This document shows positions 50,722-58,999 of a stretch of DNA of 64,000 nucleotides, one piece after another. This stretch comes from Fibrobacter succinogenes. GTDB lineage: Bacteria; Fibrobacterota; Fibrobacteria; Fibrobacterales; Fibrobacteraceae. Location: NCBI GenBank assembly GCA_902779055.1, contig CACZAD010000016.1:42063-106062 (forward strand), written 5' to 3'. A program made the position numbers and the translations under genes. Numbering within the stretch: position 1 is the first letter of the stretch; each line of letters starts with the position of its first letter. The notes beneath the pieces were generated by a model. That model made no database searches. It saw only the letters and a list, made by a program, of their open reading frames with translations, and was not told the origin of the DNA.

Positions 50722-51456
50722 ATGAGTAACATGTTTAAAATGCTTTCTGCTGTTTTGTTTGCGGGCTCATTAGCGTTTGCTCAGAGTGACGATCTTTTTT
50801 CTGACGACTTTCAGGATGCCGCTACAGCGGATTCCATAGCCCAGGCCAATGCTCAAGCTAGTGAAGCTCAGTCGAACATTGGTAACGCTCAAGCAACGAG
50901 CGGTCAGTGGGAAGGCTTCAAGTACGAAGATATGGGCCTCACCCAGTGGGAATACCAGCAAGCAAAAGAACAAGGCGTTTCTCGTGAAAAGCTCACGAAG
51001 CTCGTCGAAATTGGCATCCGTCCGACAGAATATCTCCAGAAACCGTGGAACAGACTTGGCGTTAGCGAAGAAGATTGGCTGAGCCAGCGTGCTGAAGGTA
51101 TGGAAGATGCTGACATCGACCGCTCTTACCGTTATCGTAGTGGCGATCAGGGCGCAGCTTACCTTTCCCTCTTGATTCCTTCTTACTACCAGTGGAAAAC
51201 AAAGCAGACTGCCAAGGCAACGTTTATGGATGTCCTTGAAATCGGCAGTATCGCAGTTACGGTAACCCTCAAGGTTCAGAACAAGAGCTACTGGTGGTGG
51301 GGATTTGGCGGAATTATCGCCGCACACATCTGGTCCTTTGCAGACGCATTCATCACCACCCAGTGGGATAGCAATCCGGATGCAAACCGCTTCAGCTTTG
51401 GTGTCATTCCGACTCCGGACCAGGGCGTTGCAAGTTTCTTCAATGTAAAGTTCTAA
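50722..51456 (+). CDS. Secreted or membrane protein of unknown function, downstream of tRNA-Leu
   Basis: This 244-residue protein has a signal peptide ('MLSAVLFAGSLAFAQS'), an acidic Ala-rich stretch (25-60) and a helical middle with repeated 'GLTQWEYQQAKEQGVSREKL' and 'GVSEEDWLSQRAEGMEDADI' units. Then come two hydrophobic segments ('AAYLSLLIPSYYQWKTKQTA', 'WWWGFGGIIAAHIWSFADAF') and a tail 'FSFGVIPTPDQGVASFFNVK' that could be a strand-like end. Not recognised. It may be transcribed from the tRNA-Leu promoter, because no terminator or clear promoter lies between. panD follows 6 nt after the stop. Confidence 0.6.
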   Translation: MSNMFKMLSAVLFAGSLAFAQSDDLFSDDFQDAATADSIAQANAQASEAQSNIGNAQATSGQWEGFKYEDMGLTQWEYQQAKEQGVSREKLTKLVEIGIRPTEYLQKPWNRLGVSEEDWLSQRAEGMEDADIDRSYRYRSGDQGAAYLSLLIPSYYQWKTKQTAKATFMDVLEIGSIAVTVTLKVQNKSYWWWGFGGIIAAHIWSFADAFITTQWDSNPDANRFSFGVIPTPDQGVASFFNVKF

Positions 51457-51462
51457 GCAGCA

Positions 51463-51819
51463 ATGCAGTTAGAATTACTTAAAAGCAAAATTCATCGCGC
51501 TACTGTAACCGACGCAAACCTCAATTACGAGGGTTCGATTACTATTGCCCGCGATTTGATGGATGCAGCAGGTATCCTCCCCTTTGAAAAAGTTGGCGTC
51601 CTTGACGTGAATAACGGCAGTCGCCTTGATACATACGTCATCGAAGGTCCGGCAAAGTCTGGTGTCATTTGCCTTAACGGTGCTGCCGCCCGCTTGGTCC
51701 AGCCTGGTGACTTGGTCATCATCGTGGCATACGCAACCATGAGCGAAGCCGAAGCCAAGACGTGGAAGCCTACAGTCATTCGCGTTAACGGCAAAAACGA
51801 AATCATCGAGAAAATCTAA
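51463..51819 (+). CDS. panD: Aspartate 1-decarboxylase (proenzyme)
   Basis: Makes beta-alanine from aspartate for pantothenate and CoA. The 118 residues are a normal length. Self-cleavage site Gly24-Ser25 in '[20 protein letters not shown]' gives the pyruvoyl group; other family blocks are '[14 protein letters not shown]' and '[20 protein letters not shown]'. It is tightly linked to the unknown gene upstream and probably in one transcript with it. panB and panC are not in the window. Confidence 0.95.
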   Translation: MQLELLKSKIHRATVTDANLNYEGSITIARDLMDAAGILPFEKVGVLDVNNGSRLDTYVIEGPAKSGVICLNGAAARLVQPGDLVIIVAYATMSEAEAKTWKPTVIRVNGKNEIIEKI

Positions 51820-51845
51820 AAGCGCAAAACACAGGCGTTTAAAGG

Positions 51846-51870
51846 TCCCGGCGAAGCCGGGCTTTTTTTT
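51846..51870 (+). terminator. Terminator of panD
   Basis: CCCGGC/GCCGGG stem with a GAA loop followed by C and eight T. Confidence 0.9.
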
Positions 51871-51949
51871 ATAAAAAAATTTACGTTTCGGCAGTTTATG
51901 ACAATGTAAATGTTGTATATTAAAAGTAAACTAAAATTATGAGGTTTTA

Positions 51950-53464
51950 ATGCCAGACAATATCCTTTACATCGCCATTGCATCGGCAATTCTTTTACTG
52001 ATCATCATCTTCGTGATGTCCTACATCAAGGCCGCTCCTGATGAAGCCATCATCGTTTCCGGTATCCAGAAACAGCCTAGAGTCATCATCGGCCGTGCAG
52101 GACTTCGCATTCCGTTTTTCGAACGTGCCGACCACCTTTCTTTGCAGCTGATCCAGATTGACGTGAAGACGGGCAGCCCCGTCCCCACCAAGGACTACAT
52201 CAACGTTTCCGTCGATGCCGTCGTGACAGCAAAAATTTCGGACAATACTGACCGCCTTAAATCTTCGGCCCAGAACTTCTTGAACAAGAAGCCCGAAGAT
52301 ATCCGCGCCATGATCGTCGACATCCTCGAAGGTAACATGCGTGAAATCGTAGGCCGAATGCAGCTTGTAGACCTCGTGGGCGACCGCAAACAGGTCTCCG
52401 AACTCGTACTCGAAAACGCCATTCCCGACCTCGAAAAGCTCGGTATCGTGGTGCAGACGTTCAACATCCAGAATTTTGAAGACGCCAACGGCGTGATCGA
52501 AAATCTCGGTGTCGACAAGACTTCCGCCATCCGCAAGGCGGCCGCCATTTCCAAGGCTAACGCCGAACGCGATATCAGCGTCGCCCAATCGCAGGCCAAG
52601 AAAGAAGCCAACGATGCAGCCGTTGCCGCAGAACTCGAAATCGCCCAGAAGCAGAACGACCTCGCCGTGAAAAAGGCTAACCTGCAAAAGATTTCCGATA
52701 CAGAAAAGGCTATTGCAGATGCCGCTTACGAAATCCAGAAGCAGACGCAGCAAAAAGCCATCAACGTTGCCCAGGCCGAAGCAGAAGTCGCCAAGCAGGA
52801 AAAGGAAATCGAAATCCGTGAACGCATGGTCATGGTGACCGAAAAGGAACTCAAGGCTGAAATCGAAAAGAAAGCCGAAGCCGAACGCCAGGCCCAGATC
52901 CAGCGTTCCGAAGCCGAACTCTTCCAACAACAGAAAGATGCCGAAGCCGTCCGTTACAAGGAAGAACAGCGCGCCAAGGCCATCAAGCAGATTGCAGATG
53001 CCGAAAAGGAAAAGGCATTCGCAGAGGCCGAAGCTACAAAGGCCAAAGCCTTAGCCGAAGCAGAAGCCACAAAGGCAAAGGGTCTCGCCGAAGCTGAAGC
53101 CATCAAGGCCCAAGGCCTTGCCGAAGCAGAAGCGCTCAACAAGAAGGCCGAAGCCATGAAGCTCTACGGCGATGCCGCCCGCCAGGAAATGCAGCTCAAG
53201 ACCATCGAAAAGTACTTCGAGCAGATGCCGCAAATCGCAGCCGCCATCGCAAAACCGATGGAAAAGATCGGCAACATCACCATGTACGGCGAAGGCAATA
53301 CGGCAAAGCTCACTGGCGACATCACCAAGACGCTCACGCAGGTCACGAACGGACTCACGGATTCGCTCGGCATTGACCTCCGCACAGTTCTCGGCTCCAT
53401 GTTCGGTGCAAAGCTCGCCGGCGTTTCAAAGAACGACGAGCCCAAAGCCGATAACAAAAAATAA
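51950..53464 (+). CDS. Flotillin-family SPFH protein
   Basis: This 504-residue protein has an N-terminal membrane anchor (about 4-25), then the SPFH/band-7 domain ('AAPDEAIIVSGIQKQPRVII', 'DVKTGSPVPTKDYINVSVDA', 'GNMREIVGRMQLVDLVGDRK'; about 28-190). A long Ala/Glu/Lys coiled coil follows (190-420), with four near-identical 'LAEAEATKAK' units at about 360-400. The C-terminus ('GLTDSLGIDLRTVLGSMFGA') is the flotillin oligomerisation region. Flotillins organise membrane microdomains and fluidity. GAGG precedes the ATG. No NfeD-type partner is adjacent. Confidence 0.92.
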   Translation: MPDNILYIAIASAILLLIIIFVMSYIKAAPDEAIIVSGIQKQPRVIIGRAGLRIPFFERADHLSLQLIQIDVKTGSPVPTKDYINVSVDAVVTAKISDNTDRLKSSAQNFLNKKPEDIRAMIVDILEGNMREIVGRMQLVDLVGDRKQVSELVLENAIPDLEKLGIVVQTFNIQNFEDANGVIENLGVDKTSAIRKAAAISKANAERDISVAQSQAKKEANDAAVAAELEIAQKQNDLAVKKANLQKISDTEKAIADAAYEIQKQTQQKAINVAQAEAEVAKQEKEIEIRERMVMVTEKELKAEIEKKAEAERQAQIQRSEAELFQQQKDAEAVRYKEEQRAKAIKQIADAEKEKAFAEAEATKAKALAEAEATKAKGLAEAEAIKAQGLAEAEALNKKAEAMKLYGDAARQEMQLKTIEKYFEQMPQIAAAIAKPMEKIGNITMYGEGNTAKLTGDITKTLTQVTNGLTDSLGIDLRTVLGSMFGAKLAGVSKNDEPKADNKK

Positions 53465-53488
53465 TACCTGAAAATTTCATCTCAACCA

Positions 53489-53523
53489 GGAGACTCCGGT
53501 TCATTCCGAAGCCTCCTTTTTTG
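53489..53523 (+). terminator. Terminator of the flotillin gene
   Basis: A 12-bp stem with two mismatches (AGGAGACTCCGG against CCGAAGCCTCCT), TTCATT loop, then TTTTTT. The T-run leads straight into the next gene's TATATT. Confidence 0.8.
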
Positions 53524-53529
53524 TATATT
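53524..53529 (+). promoter_or_regulatory. -10 element before the secreted protein at 53536 (leaderless)
   Basis: TATATT, spacer CCTTAT (6 nt), ATG. Any -35 region falls in the preceding terminator stem. Confidence 0.55.
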
Positions 53530-53535
53530 CCTTAT

Positions 53536-54114
53536 ATGCGATTTATGTGCTTTACAGTGTTGTTCCTTGCAGCGCTCACCTTTGCAGCCTCCCCCGCAAA
53601 GGCGGATTCGACCGCACTCTCGGAAACACTCGTTGCAGCGCCAGATACAACTGTCGATACAATCTACGTCATTCAAGAAAGCGGAATTCCCTGGAACCGT
53701 GAGCATTTCAACCCAGAACGCTTAGTGCGTCACGACACTTTTGATCCCGCCCTGAAAGTGGCCTACACCTACTCCGTGAGCTTCATTGGCGGAAGTTTCG
53801 GTTCATTTGCACAGCAAAGCTTTATGGCCCATTTCGCCTACGATTTCACGCCGAATCTTCACTTGTACGCAAATGTAGGTCTATGGATGCCGCTGTATTC
53901 CAACATTCACTTTGGCACGCCAATCGCACGAGAAGATGTACGGCAAGGCAACGTCAGCGTGCTGGTTCCAGACATTTCTCTCGAATACAAACCTACCGAA
54001 AACACAAGTCTCCGCGTGATGTTCATAAACGAAAGAGATGCATTCCGAGCCTACGGACCATTCCGTTACCTCGACAGCGACTGTCCTTGGCGTAACCCGC
54101 ATTACTGCTGGTAA
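53536..54114 (+). CDS. Secreted, possibly barrel-like protein of unknown function
   Basis: The start is placed at the ATG 6 nt after TATATT; an upstream in-frame TTG overlaps the promoter and is unlikely. The 192-residue protein has a signal peptide ('CFTVLFLAALTFAASPAKA') and a beta-rich mature part with strand-like segments ('KVAYTYSVSFIGGSFGSFAQ', 'LHLYANVGLWMPLYSN', 'TSLRVMFINERDAF'). It ends with 'DCPWRNPHYCW', two Cys that may pair. It is similar in style to small outer-membrane proteins. Not assigned to a family. Confidence 0.6.
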   Translation: MRFMCFTVLFLAALTFAASPAKADSTALSETLVAAPDTTVDTIYVIQESGIPWNREHFNPERLVRHDTFDPALKVAYTYSVSFIGGSFGSFAQQSFMAHFAYDFTPNLHLYANVGLWMPLYSNIHFGTPIAREDVRQGNVSVLVPDISLEYKPTENTSLRVMFINERDAFRAYGPFRYLDSDCPWRNPHYCW

Positions 54115-54138
54115 GCACACATAAGAATTTTCCCTTAT

Positions 54139-54175
54139 GGAGCCCCGGAATTAAACCGGGGCTTTCGTTTATTTT
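54139..54175 (+). terminator. Terminator after the secreted protein gene
   Basis: AGCCCCGG/CCGGGGCT stem with an AATTAAA loop, then TTCGTTTATTTTT. Confidence 0.85.
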
Positions 54176-54195
54176 TCTAGATTTTAATGTAAAGA

Positions 54196-54645
54196 ATGTT
54201 CCAAAAGTTTTTTAAAGCATTCCGCCTGAACCTTGCCGTGGTAGCCGCTTCGGCTGTTTTTGTCGTATCCCTTGTTACTGGCTGCGAAGAACAGAAGCAA
54301 GCCCCCACGGTGGTAAAAGAGGTTCGTCGCATCAAAGGCGAGGTCGAAGTGCTTAACAGTTGCAGCATGAAGGGCGCCGCCGTCAAGATGCGCTCGTTCT
54401 TGCGAGACAACGGCTTTGACGTCGTGCATATCGACAACGAACGACTCCAGAACTACGACGAAACGATTATAGTCCTCCGCAATCCGGAATGGGAAGGCGC
54501 GCAAGTCCTGGCGGCCACGTTAAAGACCAAGAACGTCCTTGTCCTTTTGAACAAGAACGCCACCGTCGATGCAGTCGTACATACCGGAAGAGATTTTCAA
54601 CAAATAGTAGAACCCGATCAGGGAGAACAAAATGACAGCAACTAA
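54196..54645 (+). CDS. LytR_C-domain lipoprotein
   Basis: This 149-residue protein has a hydrophobic signal with lipobox 'LVTGC' (Cys30). Residues about 45-130 form a LytR C-terminal (LytR_C) domain: 'GEVEVLNSCSMKGAAVKMRS', 'LRDNGFDVVHIDNERLQNYD', 'TIIVLRNPEWEGAQVLAATL'. Genes of this kind are commonly found just before rsfS, as here. TAGATT lies 12 nt upstream of the ATG and no Shine-Dalgarno is seen. The 3' end overlaps rsfS by 14 nt, so the two are co-translated. Its role is probably in the envelope, but it is undefined. Confidence 0.8.
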   Translation: MFQKFFKAFRLNLAVVAASAVFVVSLVTGCEEQKQAPTVVKEVRRIKGEVEVLNSCSMKGAAVKMRSFLRDNGFDVVHIDNERLQNYDETIIVLRNPEWEGAQVLAATLKTKNVLVLLNKNATVDAVVHTGRDFQQIVEPDQGEQNDSN

Positions 54646-55051
54646 AAACCAAGATCTTTCAGAAACAGTTAAGCTTGGTGCAGAAATCCTTTTTGAACTT
54701 CGCGCCCAGAACGTGCAGCTCATCGACCTCCGCGGAGTCAAGAACGAAGCGGATTACTTCCTCATTGCCACTTGCGAAAGTGAAGCCCAGATGCAGGCCA
54801 TCTTGAACGAACTGACCAAGGAATTCAAGGCCCGCAAGCTCCACTTTATCGGCGTGGAATACAAGGAAGGTGTACGCTGGGCCATCTTCGATGCTGGTCT
54901 TGACCTGATGGTTCACCTGTTCGAAGAAGAAAAGAGAAACGACATTTCCTTTGAACGTCTGTACGCAGACGGCAAGATCACGAACCTCGACGAACAAGAC
55001 TTCGTCCGCGAAACAGTAAAGAAGTCTGGAGACGACAATGAACTCATTTGA
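54632..55051 (+). CDS. rsfS: Ribosomal silencing factor RsfS
   Basis: Binds L14 of the 50S subunit and blocks subunit joining when nutrients are short. This 139-residue Iojap-family protein carries 'EILFELRAQNVQLIDLRGVK', 'NEADYFLIATCESEAQMQAI' and 'GVRWAIFDAGLDLMVHLFEE'. GGGAGAA precedes the ATG within the upstream gene. The 3' end overlaps argS by 14 nt. It is the middle gene of an overlapping three-gene operon. Confidence 0.93.
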   Translation: MTATKNQDLSETVKLGAEILFELRAQNVQLIDLRGVKNEADYFLIATCESEAQMQAILNELTKEFKARKLHFIGVEYKEGVRWAIFDAGLDLMVHLFEEEKRNDISFERLYADGKITNLDEQDFVRETVKKSGDDNELI

Positions 55052-56750
55052 TGTCGAAATCGCAAAGGCTCTCGCCGCAACCGGAGCATTTGCAGAAGAC
55101 GCCGCTTTGAAACTTATTTCCGTGCCGCCTGATACGACCCACGGAAACTTCACGATTCCGTGCTTTTCTTTGGCAAAGACCTTGCGTAAGGCCCCGAAGC
55201 TCATCGCCGAAGACCTCGCCGCCAAGGTGCAGCTCCCGGCAGGACTTTCTAAAGTTGAAGCCGTGAACGGCTACCTCAACTTCTTTATCGACCGTAATTA
55301 CCTTGCCAAGACAACTTTGGACGAAATTGCGGCCAAGGGTTTGGAATACGGACACGCCGCCCCGAACGGGAAGGTCGTCTGCATCGACTACAGCTCCCCG
55401 AACATCGGTAAGGAACTAGCCTTCCACCACTTGCGTTCCACAATGATTGGTAACTCGCTCTCCCGCATTTACAAGGCAGCCGGTTACAAGGTCGAACGCA
55501 TCAACCACTTGGGCGACTGGGGTACGGCATTCGGTAAGCTCATCGTGATGTACCTCCGCGAAAAGCTCCCGACCGATGACGCAACGCTCGATGCCCTCAC
55601 CGTGAAGGAACTCAACATCCTTTACGCAAGCTTCTCCAAGGTTTCCAAGGAAGAACCCGGTCTCGAAGACGAAGCACGTGCCGCATTCACCAAGCTTGAA
55701 CAGGGTGACGCCTTCTACCGTAAGCTGTGGCTCGCCTTCCGCGCCGCAACGCTCAAGGAACTCATGCGTATTTACGACATGATGGGCGTAAGCTTTGACC
55801 ACTACACCGGCGAATCCTTCTTTGAAGACAAGATTCCGGCCGTTCTCGACGAACTCCGCGAAAAGAACCTCATGGTCAACAGCCAGGAACGCGACGTGGT
55901 GATGCTCGACGAATTCGACCTGAACCCCTGCCTTATCCGCAAGAGTGACGGTTCGACGTTGTATGCAACCCGCGACCTCGCTGCAGCCATCTACCGCAAG
56001 AAGGAATACAACTTCGACAAGTGCCTTTACGTGGTGGACTTGGGACAGGCTCTCCACTTCAAGCAGGTATTCCACGTTCTCAAGAAGATGGGCCGCGAAT
56101 GGTACAAGGATATGTACCACATTCCGTTTGGCGTGATCCTCCAGATGGTCGATGGCAAGTGGGAAAAGGGCAAGACCCGTACCGGTACGGCAAGCCTCCT
56201 CCGCGACGTGATCGAAGCCGCACAGAAGAAGATTCTCGAATTCATCGACGAAAAGAATCCGACTCTCGAAAACAAGGAACTCATCGCACGCCAGATCGGT
56301 ATTTCCGCCCTCACCTTCAACGACCTCAAGAACAGCCGCTTGAAGGATGTCCGCTTTGACTGGGATGCCGTTATGAGCTTCGAAGGCGACACGGGTCCGT
56401 ACGTCCAGAACGCACACGTCCGTCTCTGCAGCATTATGCGCAAGGCCGGTTACACCGTGAACGTTGCCGACGTGGACTACGCCCAGCTCACTGACGACGC
56501 TGCATACAACCTCATCAACCTTCTCGCCAAGAAGGGCGAAAAGATTCTCGGTGCCGTCAAGGACGATGAACCGAGCGTACTCGCGCAATACGCACTCGAA
56601 ATTGCCGAAGCCGCACACAAGTTCATCCACGAAGACCGCGTGCTCGGATCTGCCGAAGAAAAGTCCAGACTCTTCCTTGTACAGTCCACGCAGATTGTAC
56701 TCGAGAACGTCCTCGACCTCCTCGGCCTCTTCCCGATCCGCCAGATGTAG
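55038..56750 (+). CDS. argS: Arginyl-tRNA synthetase
   Basis: Charges tRNA-Arg. This 570-residue class I enzyme has the N-terminal Add-1 domain ('NFTIPCFSLAKTLRKAPKLI'), the HIGH-type signature in 'SSPNIGKELAFHHLRSTMIG', 'NHLGDWGTAFGKLIVMYLRE', 'SDGSTLYATRDLAAAIYRKK', 'YVVDLGQALHFKQVFHVLKK' and the C-terminal DALR anticodon domain ending 'NVLDLLGLFPIRQM'. The typical KMSKS is relaxed ('KGKTRTGTASLLRDV'), as in many ArgRS. GGAG lies before the ATG inside rsfS. A hairpin-rich repeat begins directly after the stop codon. Confidence 0.95.
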   Translation: MNSFDVEIAKALAATGAFAEDAALKLISVPPDTTHGNFTIPCFSLAKTLRKAPKLIAEDLAAKVQLPAGLSKVEAVNGYLNFFIDRNYLAKTTLDEIAAKGLEYGHAAPNGKVVCIDYSSPNIGKELAFHHLRSTMIGNSLSRIYKAAGYKVERINHLGDWGTAFGKLIVMYLREKLPTDDATLDALTVKELNILYASFSKVSKEEPGLEDEARAAFTKLEQGDAFYRKLWLAFRAATLKELMRIYDMMGVSFDHYTGESFFEDKIPAVLDELREKNLMVNSQERDVVMLDEFDLNPCLIRKSDGSTLYATRDLAAAIYRKKEYNFDKCLYVVDLGQALHFKQVFHVLKKMGREWYKDMYHIPFGVILQMVDGKWEKGKTRTGTASLLRDVIEAAQKKILEFIDEKNPTLENKELIARQIGISALTFNDLKNSRLKDVRFDWDAVMSFEGDTGPYVQNAHVRLCSIMRKAGYTVNVADVDYAQLTDDAAYNLINLLAKKGEKILGAVKDDEPSVLAQYALEIAEAAHKFIHEDRVLGSAEEKSRLFLVQSTQIVLENVLDLLGLFPIRQM

Positions 56751-56830
56751 CAGCGCGCTTCGCGCAGCTTGTGAGGTATGAGCTCGGACCTACGGTCCTT
56801 TGGGCTCGCCTTGCAAAGCAAGGCTTTGAG
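56751..56830 (+). repeat. Hairpin-rich intergenic repeat after argS
   Basis: Directly after the argS TAG come three short hairpins (GCGCGCTTCGCGC; GGACCTACGGTCC; GCCTTGCAAAGCAAGGC) with 'TGAGGTATGAGCTCGG' between, related to the element after tsaC at 10037. Confidence 0.55.
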
Positions 56831-56837
56831 CAAAAGC

Positions 56838-56871
56838 AAAAAACGAGAGCTTTTTAAGCTCTCGTTTTTTT
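56838..56871. terminator. Bidirectional terminator
   Basis: AAAAACGAGAGCTT/AAGCTCTCGTTTTT stem with a TTT loop, A- and T-runs on either side, between the convergent argS and paralogous-domain gene. Confidence 0.85.
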
Positions 56872-56883
56872 GCGTTTGGAAAA

Positions 56884-56917
56884 ACTTCCTACCGACTACT
56901 TCCTACTGTCTACTAAT
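56884..56917 (-). repeat. Dispersed repeat at the stop of the paralogous-domain gene
   Basis: On the minus strand, AATTAGTAGACAGTAGGAAG then TAGTCGGTAGGAAG. The gene's TAG stop falls in the first bases, as with the same family near pssA and close to the TonB receptor stop. Confidence 0.55.
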
Positions 56918-58034
56918 TACCGTTAATGCAGCGGACAGAGTAGCCGTTGTTCTTTGCGGTTGCGGGCACGAGCTGGCGAACCATCTGATCACTCATGCGG
57001 CCCATGGCCCAGAGCCAAATCGTTTCGTTGCGGCCGTTCTGTGCAGACCAGAAGCCGGCATATTCGCCCATGTCTTCGTAACGCACAGTAGACTTGCCGA
57101 GGAGCTTGCGATAGCCCGATGAGAACACGGTAAAGCCGTATTCGTCGGTACCGCCACCGCCCTGCCAGCCAGTCGTAGCCTTCATCTTCGTTGCAAAGTT
57201 ACCGCACTTGTCCACACCATCGTAGCAGCCCGTGAGGCCCTTGAGCATGTCGGACCATTCGCGGTCACGCGGCAAGTGCCAACCTTCCGGGCAAGCCTTG
57301 CGGGCACCTTCAAGGTCATAGAGACGGCCACTGCGAGCGCAGTAAGAATCCTTGTCTTCGTAGCACCAGGAATGTCCTTCGACATTGTAGTTCACGTTCT
57401 GGGCAAACCATTCACGGCCTTCGACCTTGATGATGCGGTAAACCTGACCGTCGCGCGGGTCGGTGAAGGATGTAGACTTGTCGCGGATTTCGGCGCGGTG
57501 TTCCTGTTCGGCCTTGCGGAATTCAGAAAGCTGTTCGCGCTTGTACTTCTGGCGGCCTTCAAGTTCGTTCACCCAAGCCTTCTGGGCTTTCGGGTTCGTA
57601 AACTTTATACGCAAGTCATAGACGTTGAACAAGTCGTTACCGCAGGCAAAGTCCACACCGGCAATGTTGATGATGAGGTCTTCCTTGTCGAAGCGGCGCG
57701 GCTTGTCAAAGAACGAAACCCAGGCTTCCTTGGTGTTGCGGCAATTTTCGTAGAAGTTCGGGTCTTCGATAAGCTTGGACGGAACCGTCATATTACCAGC
57801 AACAGAAAAATCGAACTTGTCGTCCACAATGCGGAACGAAACCGGCTGGACGCTCTTGTAGTGAGTGTATTCGCCAAAACGAATGTCACCTTCGATCTTT
57901 GCCGCGGCGTAGTCGCCTTGACCTTCGGCATTAAAAATGGCATCCCATGTCTTTGGCGGAGCAGCAAAAGTCTGTGCGATGGACATAACAAACACAGAGC
58001 AAGTCGCCAACTTGAACAATTTCATGTTCTTCAT
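56913..58034 (-). CDS. Secreted protein with one Fibrobacter major paralogous domain
   Basis: This 373-residue protein has a signal peptide (ends 'MSIAQTFAAP') and AAGGAT before the ATG. Residues about 25-185 form an unassigned beta-rich domain ('GEYTHYKSVQPVSFRIVDDK', 'DLIINIAGVDFACGNDLFNV') with a charged helix. Residues 190-372 are a single TIGR02145 domain: 'DPRDGQVYRIIKVEGREWFA', 'CYEDKDSYCARSGRLYDLEG', 'ACPEGWHLPRDREWSDMLKG', ending 'GYSVRCINGN'. It differs from the copy at 1599 by lacking a lipobox and Ser-rich linkers, so it is probably freely periplasmic or secreted. Confidence 0.85.
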   Translation of the reverse strand: MKNMKLFKLATCSVFVMSIAQTFAAPPKTWDAIFNAEGQGDYAAAKIEGDIRFGEYTHYKSVQPVSFRIVDDKFDFSVAGNMTVPSKLIEDPNFYENCRNTKEAWVSFFDKPRRFDKEDLIINIAGVDFACGNDLFNVYDLRIKFTNPKAQKAWVNELEGRQKYKREQLSEFRKAEQEHRAEIRDKSTSFTDPRDGQVYRIIKVEGREWFAQNVNYNVEGHSWCYEDKDSYCARSGRLYDLEGARKACPEGWHLPRDREWSDMLKGLTGCYDGVDKCGNFATKMKATTGWQGGGGTDEYGFTVFSSGYRKLLGKSTVRYEDMGEYAGFWSAQNGRNETIWLWAMGRMSDQMVRQLVPATAKNNGYSVRCINGN

Positions 58035-58135
58035 TGAATAATCCTTTTTTATTACATTCTAATTATGTCGTAATGTTAGTTATTTTTCATCTATTTGGAA
58101 ATAAAATATTTGGTAACATTGGGTAATTTTTTTAA

Positions 58136-58141
58136 TATTAT
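58136..58141 (+). promoter_or_regulatory. -10 element before purU (leaderless)
   Basis: TATTAT; the first ATG (58145) is only 3 nt away, the second (58151) 9 nt, which favours the second as the true start. Confidence 0.5.
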
Positions 58142-58150
58142 AGTATGTCT

Positions 58151-58990
58151 ATGACCCGTTATATTCTTCAAATCCATTGTCCCGACCAAAAAGGGCTCAT
58201 TGCCGGCACTACGCAAGTTCTCGCCAAGGCGGGAGCAAACATTATCGACCTCCAGCAGCACACTGCTAAGGATATTGAAACATTTTTCTTGCGCGCCGTT
58301 TTCGACATTGAAGCGGACGGAATTCCCGAAGTCAAAAGACACCTCGAGACCATCGCACCGCACCTCCAGCTCAACTGGAAACTCTTTGACACGTCCAAGA
58401 CCGAACGTGTCGCCATTTTCGTTTCGAAAACAGACCACTGCCTTTACGAACTTCTCCTGAAGCGTCGCGACGGAGACCTCCCCTGCGAATTCAGCTGCAT
58501 CGTAGGCAACCATCCGGACCTGGGTCCTGTCGGTGGAACCTTCGGCGTGCCGTTCTACTACGTGCCGTCCAACCCGGACAAGACGATTCCCGAAAACCGC
58601 TTCCGCGAAATCATCAAGGAAACGAACACGGATACCATCGTCCTCGCCCGCTACATGCAGATCTTGAGCGAAGCCTTTACCGAAGAATTCAAGTACCGCA
58701 TCATCAACATCCACCACGGCTTCCTCCCGGCATTCAAGGGTGCAAAGCCCTACCACCAGGCATGGCGCAAGGGTGTCAAGATCATCGGTGCAACAGCCCA
58801 CTTCGCGACAGAAGACCTCGACCAGGGTCCCATTATTTGCCAAGACATTCTGCGCGTTCCCGAAACCGCAAGCATCGATGAACTTGTCGAACTCGGCAAG
58901 GATATCGAAAAGCGCACGCTTTCGCAGGCTCTCAAGCTGTGGCTCGAACACCGCGTGTTCGTTTACGCAGGCAGAACGTTCATCCTCTAG
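58151..58990 (+). CDS. purU: Formyltetrahydrofolate deformylase
   Basis: Hydrolyses 10-formyl-THF to formate and THF, balancing one-carbon units and supplying formate. The 279 residues begin with an ACT-like domain ('YILQIHCPDQKGLIAGTTQV', about 1-85). A GART-type formyl-transferase domain follows, with 'GNHPDLGPVGGTFGVPFYYV', 'VLARYMQILSEAFTEEFKYR' and the catalytic Asn-His-Asp set in 'NIHHGFLPAFKGAKPYHQAW' and 'GATAHFATEDLDQGPII'. The start at the second ATG fits the -10 spacing and family N-termini. It is followed 9 nt later by a membrane-protein gene and then pyrE. Confidence 0.93.
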   Translation: MTRYILQIHCPDQKGLIAGTTQVLAKAGANIIDLQQHTAKDIETFFLRAVFDIEADGIPEVKRHLETIAPHLQLNWKLFDTSKTERVAIFVSKTDHCLYELLLKRRDGDLPCEFSCIVGNHPDLGPVGGTFGVPFYYVPSNPDKTIPENRFREIIKETNTDTIVLARYMQILSEAFTEEFKYRIINIHHGFLPAFKGAKPYHQAWRKGVKIIGATAHFATEDLDQGPIICQDILRVPETASIDELVELGKDIEKRTLSQALKLWLEHRVFVYAGRTFIL

Positions 58991-58999
58991 GAGTCACCA

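Noticed and set aside
55416..56630. Minus-strand frame of 404 codons opposite argS
   Set aside because: It is a shadow of argS; no domain and no ribosome binding site.
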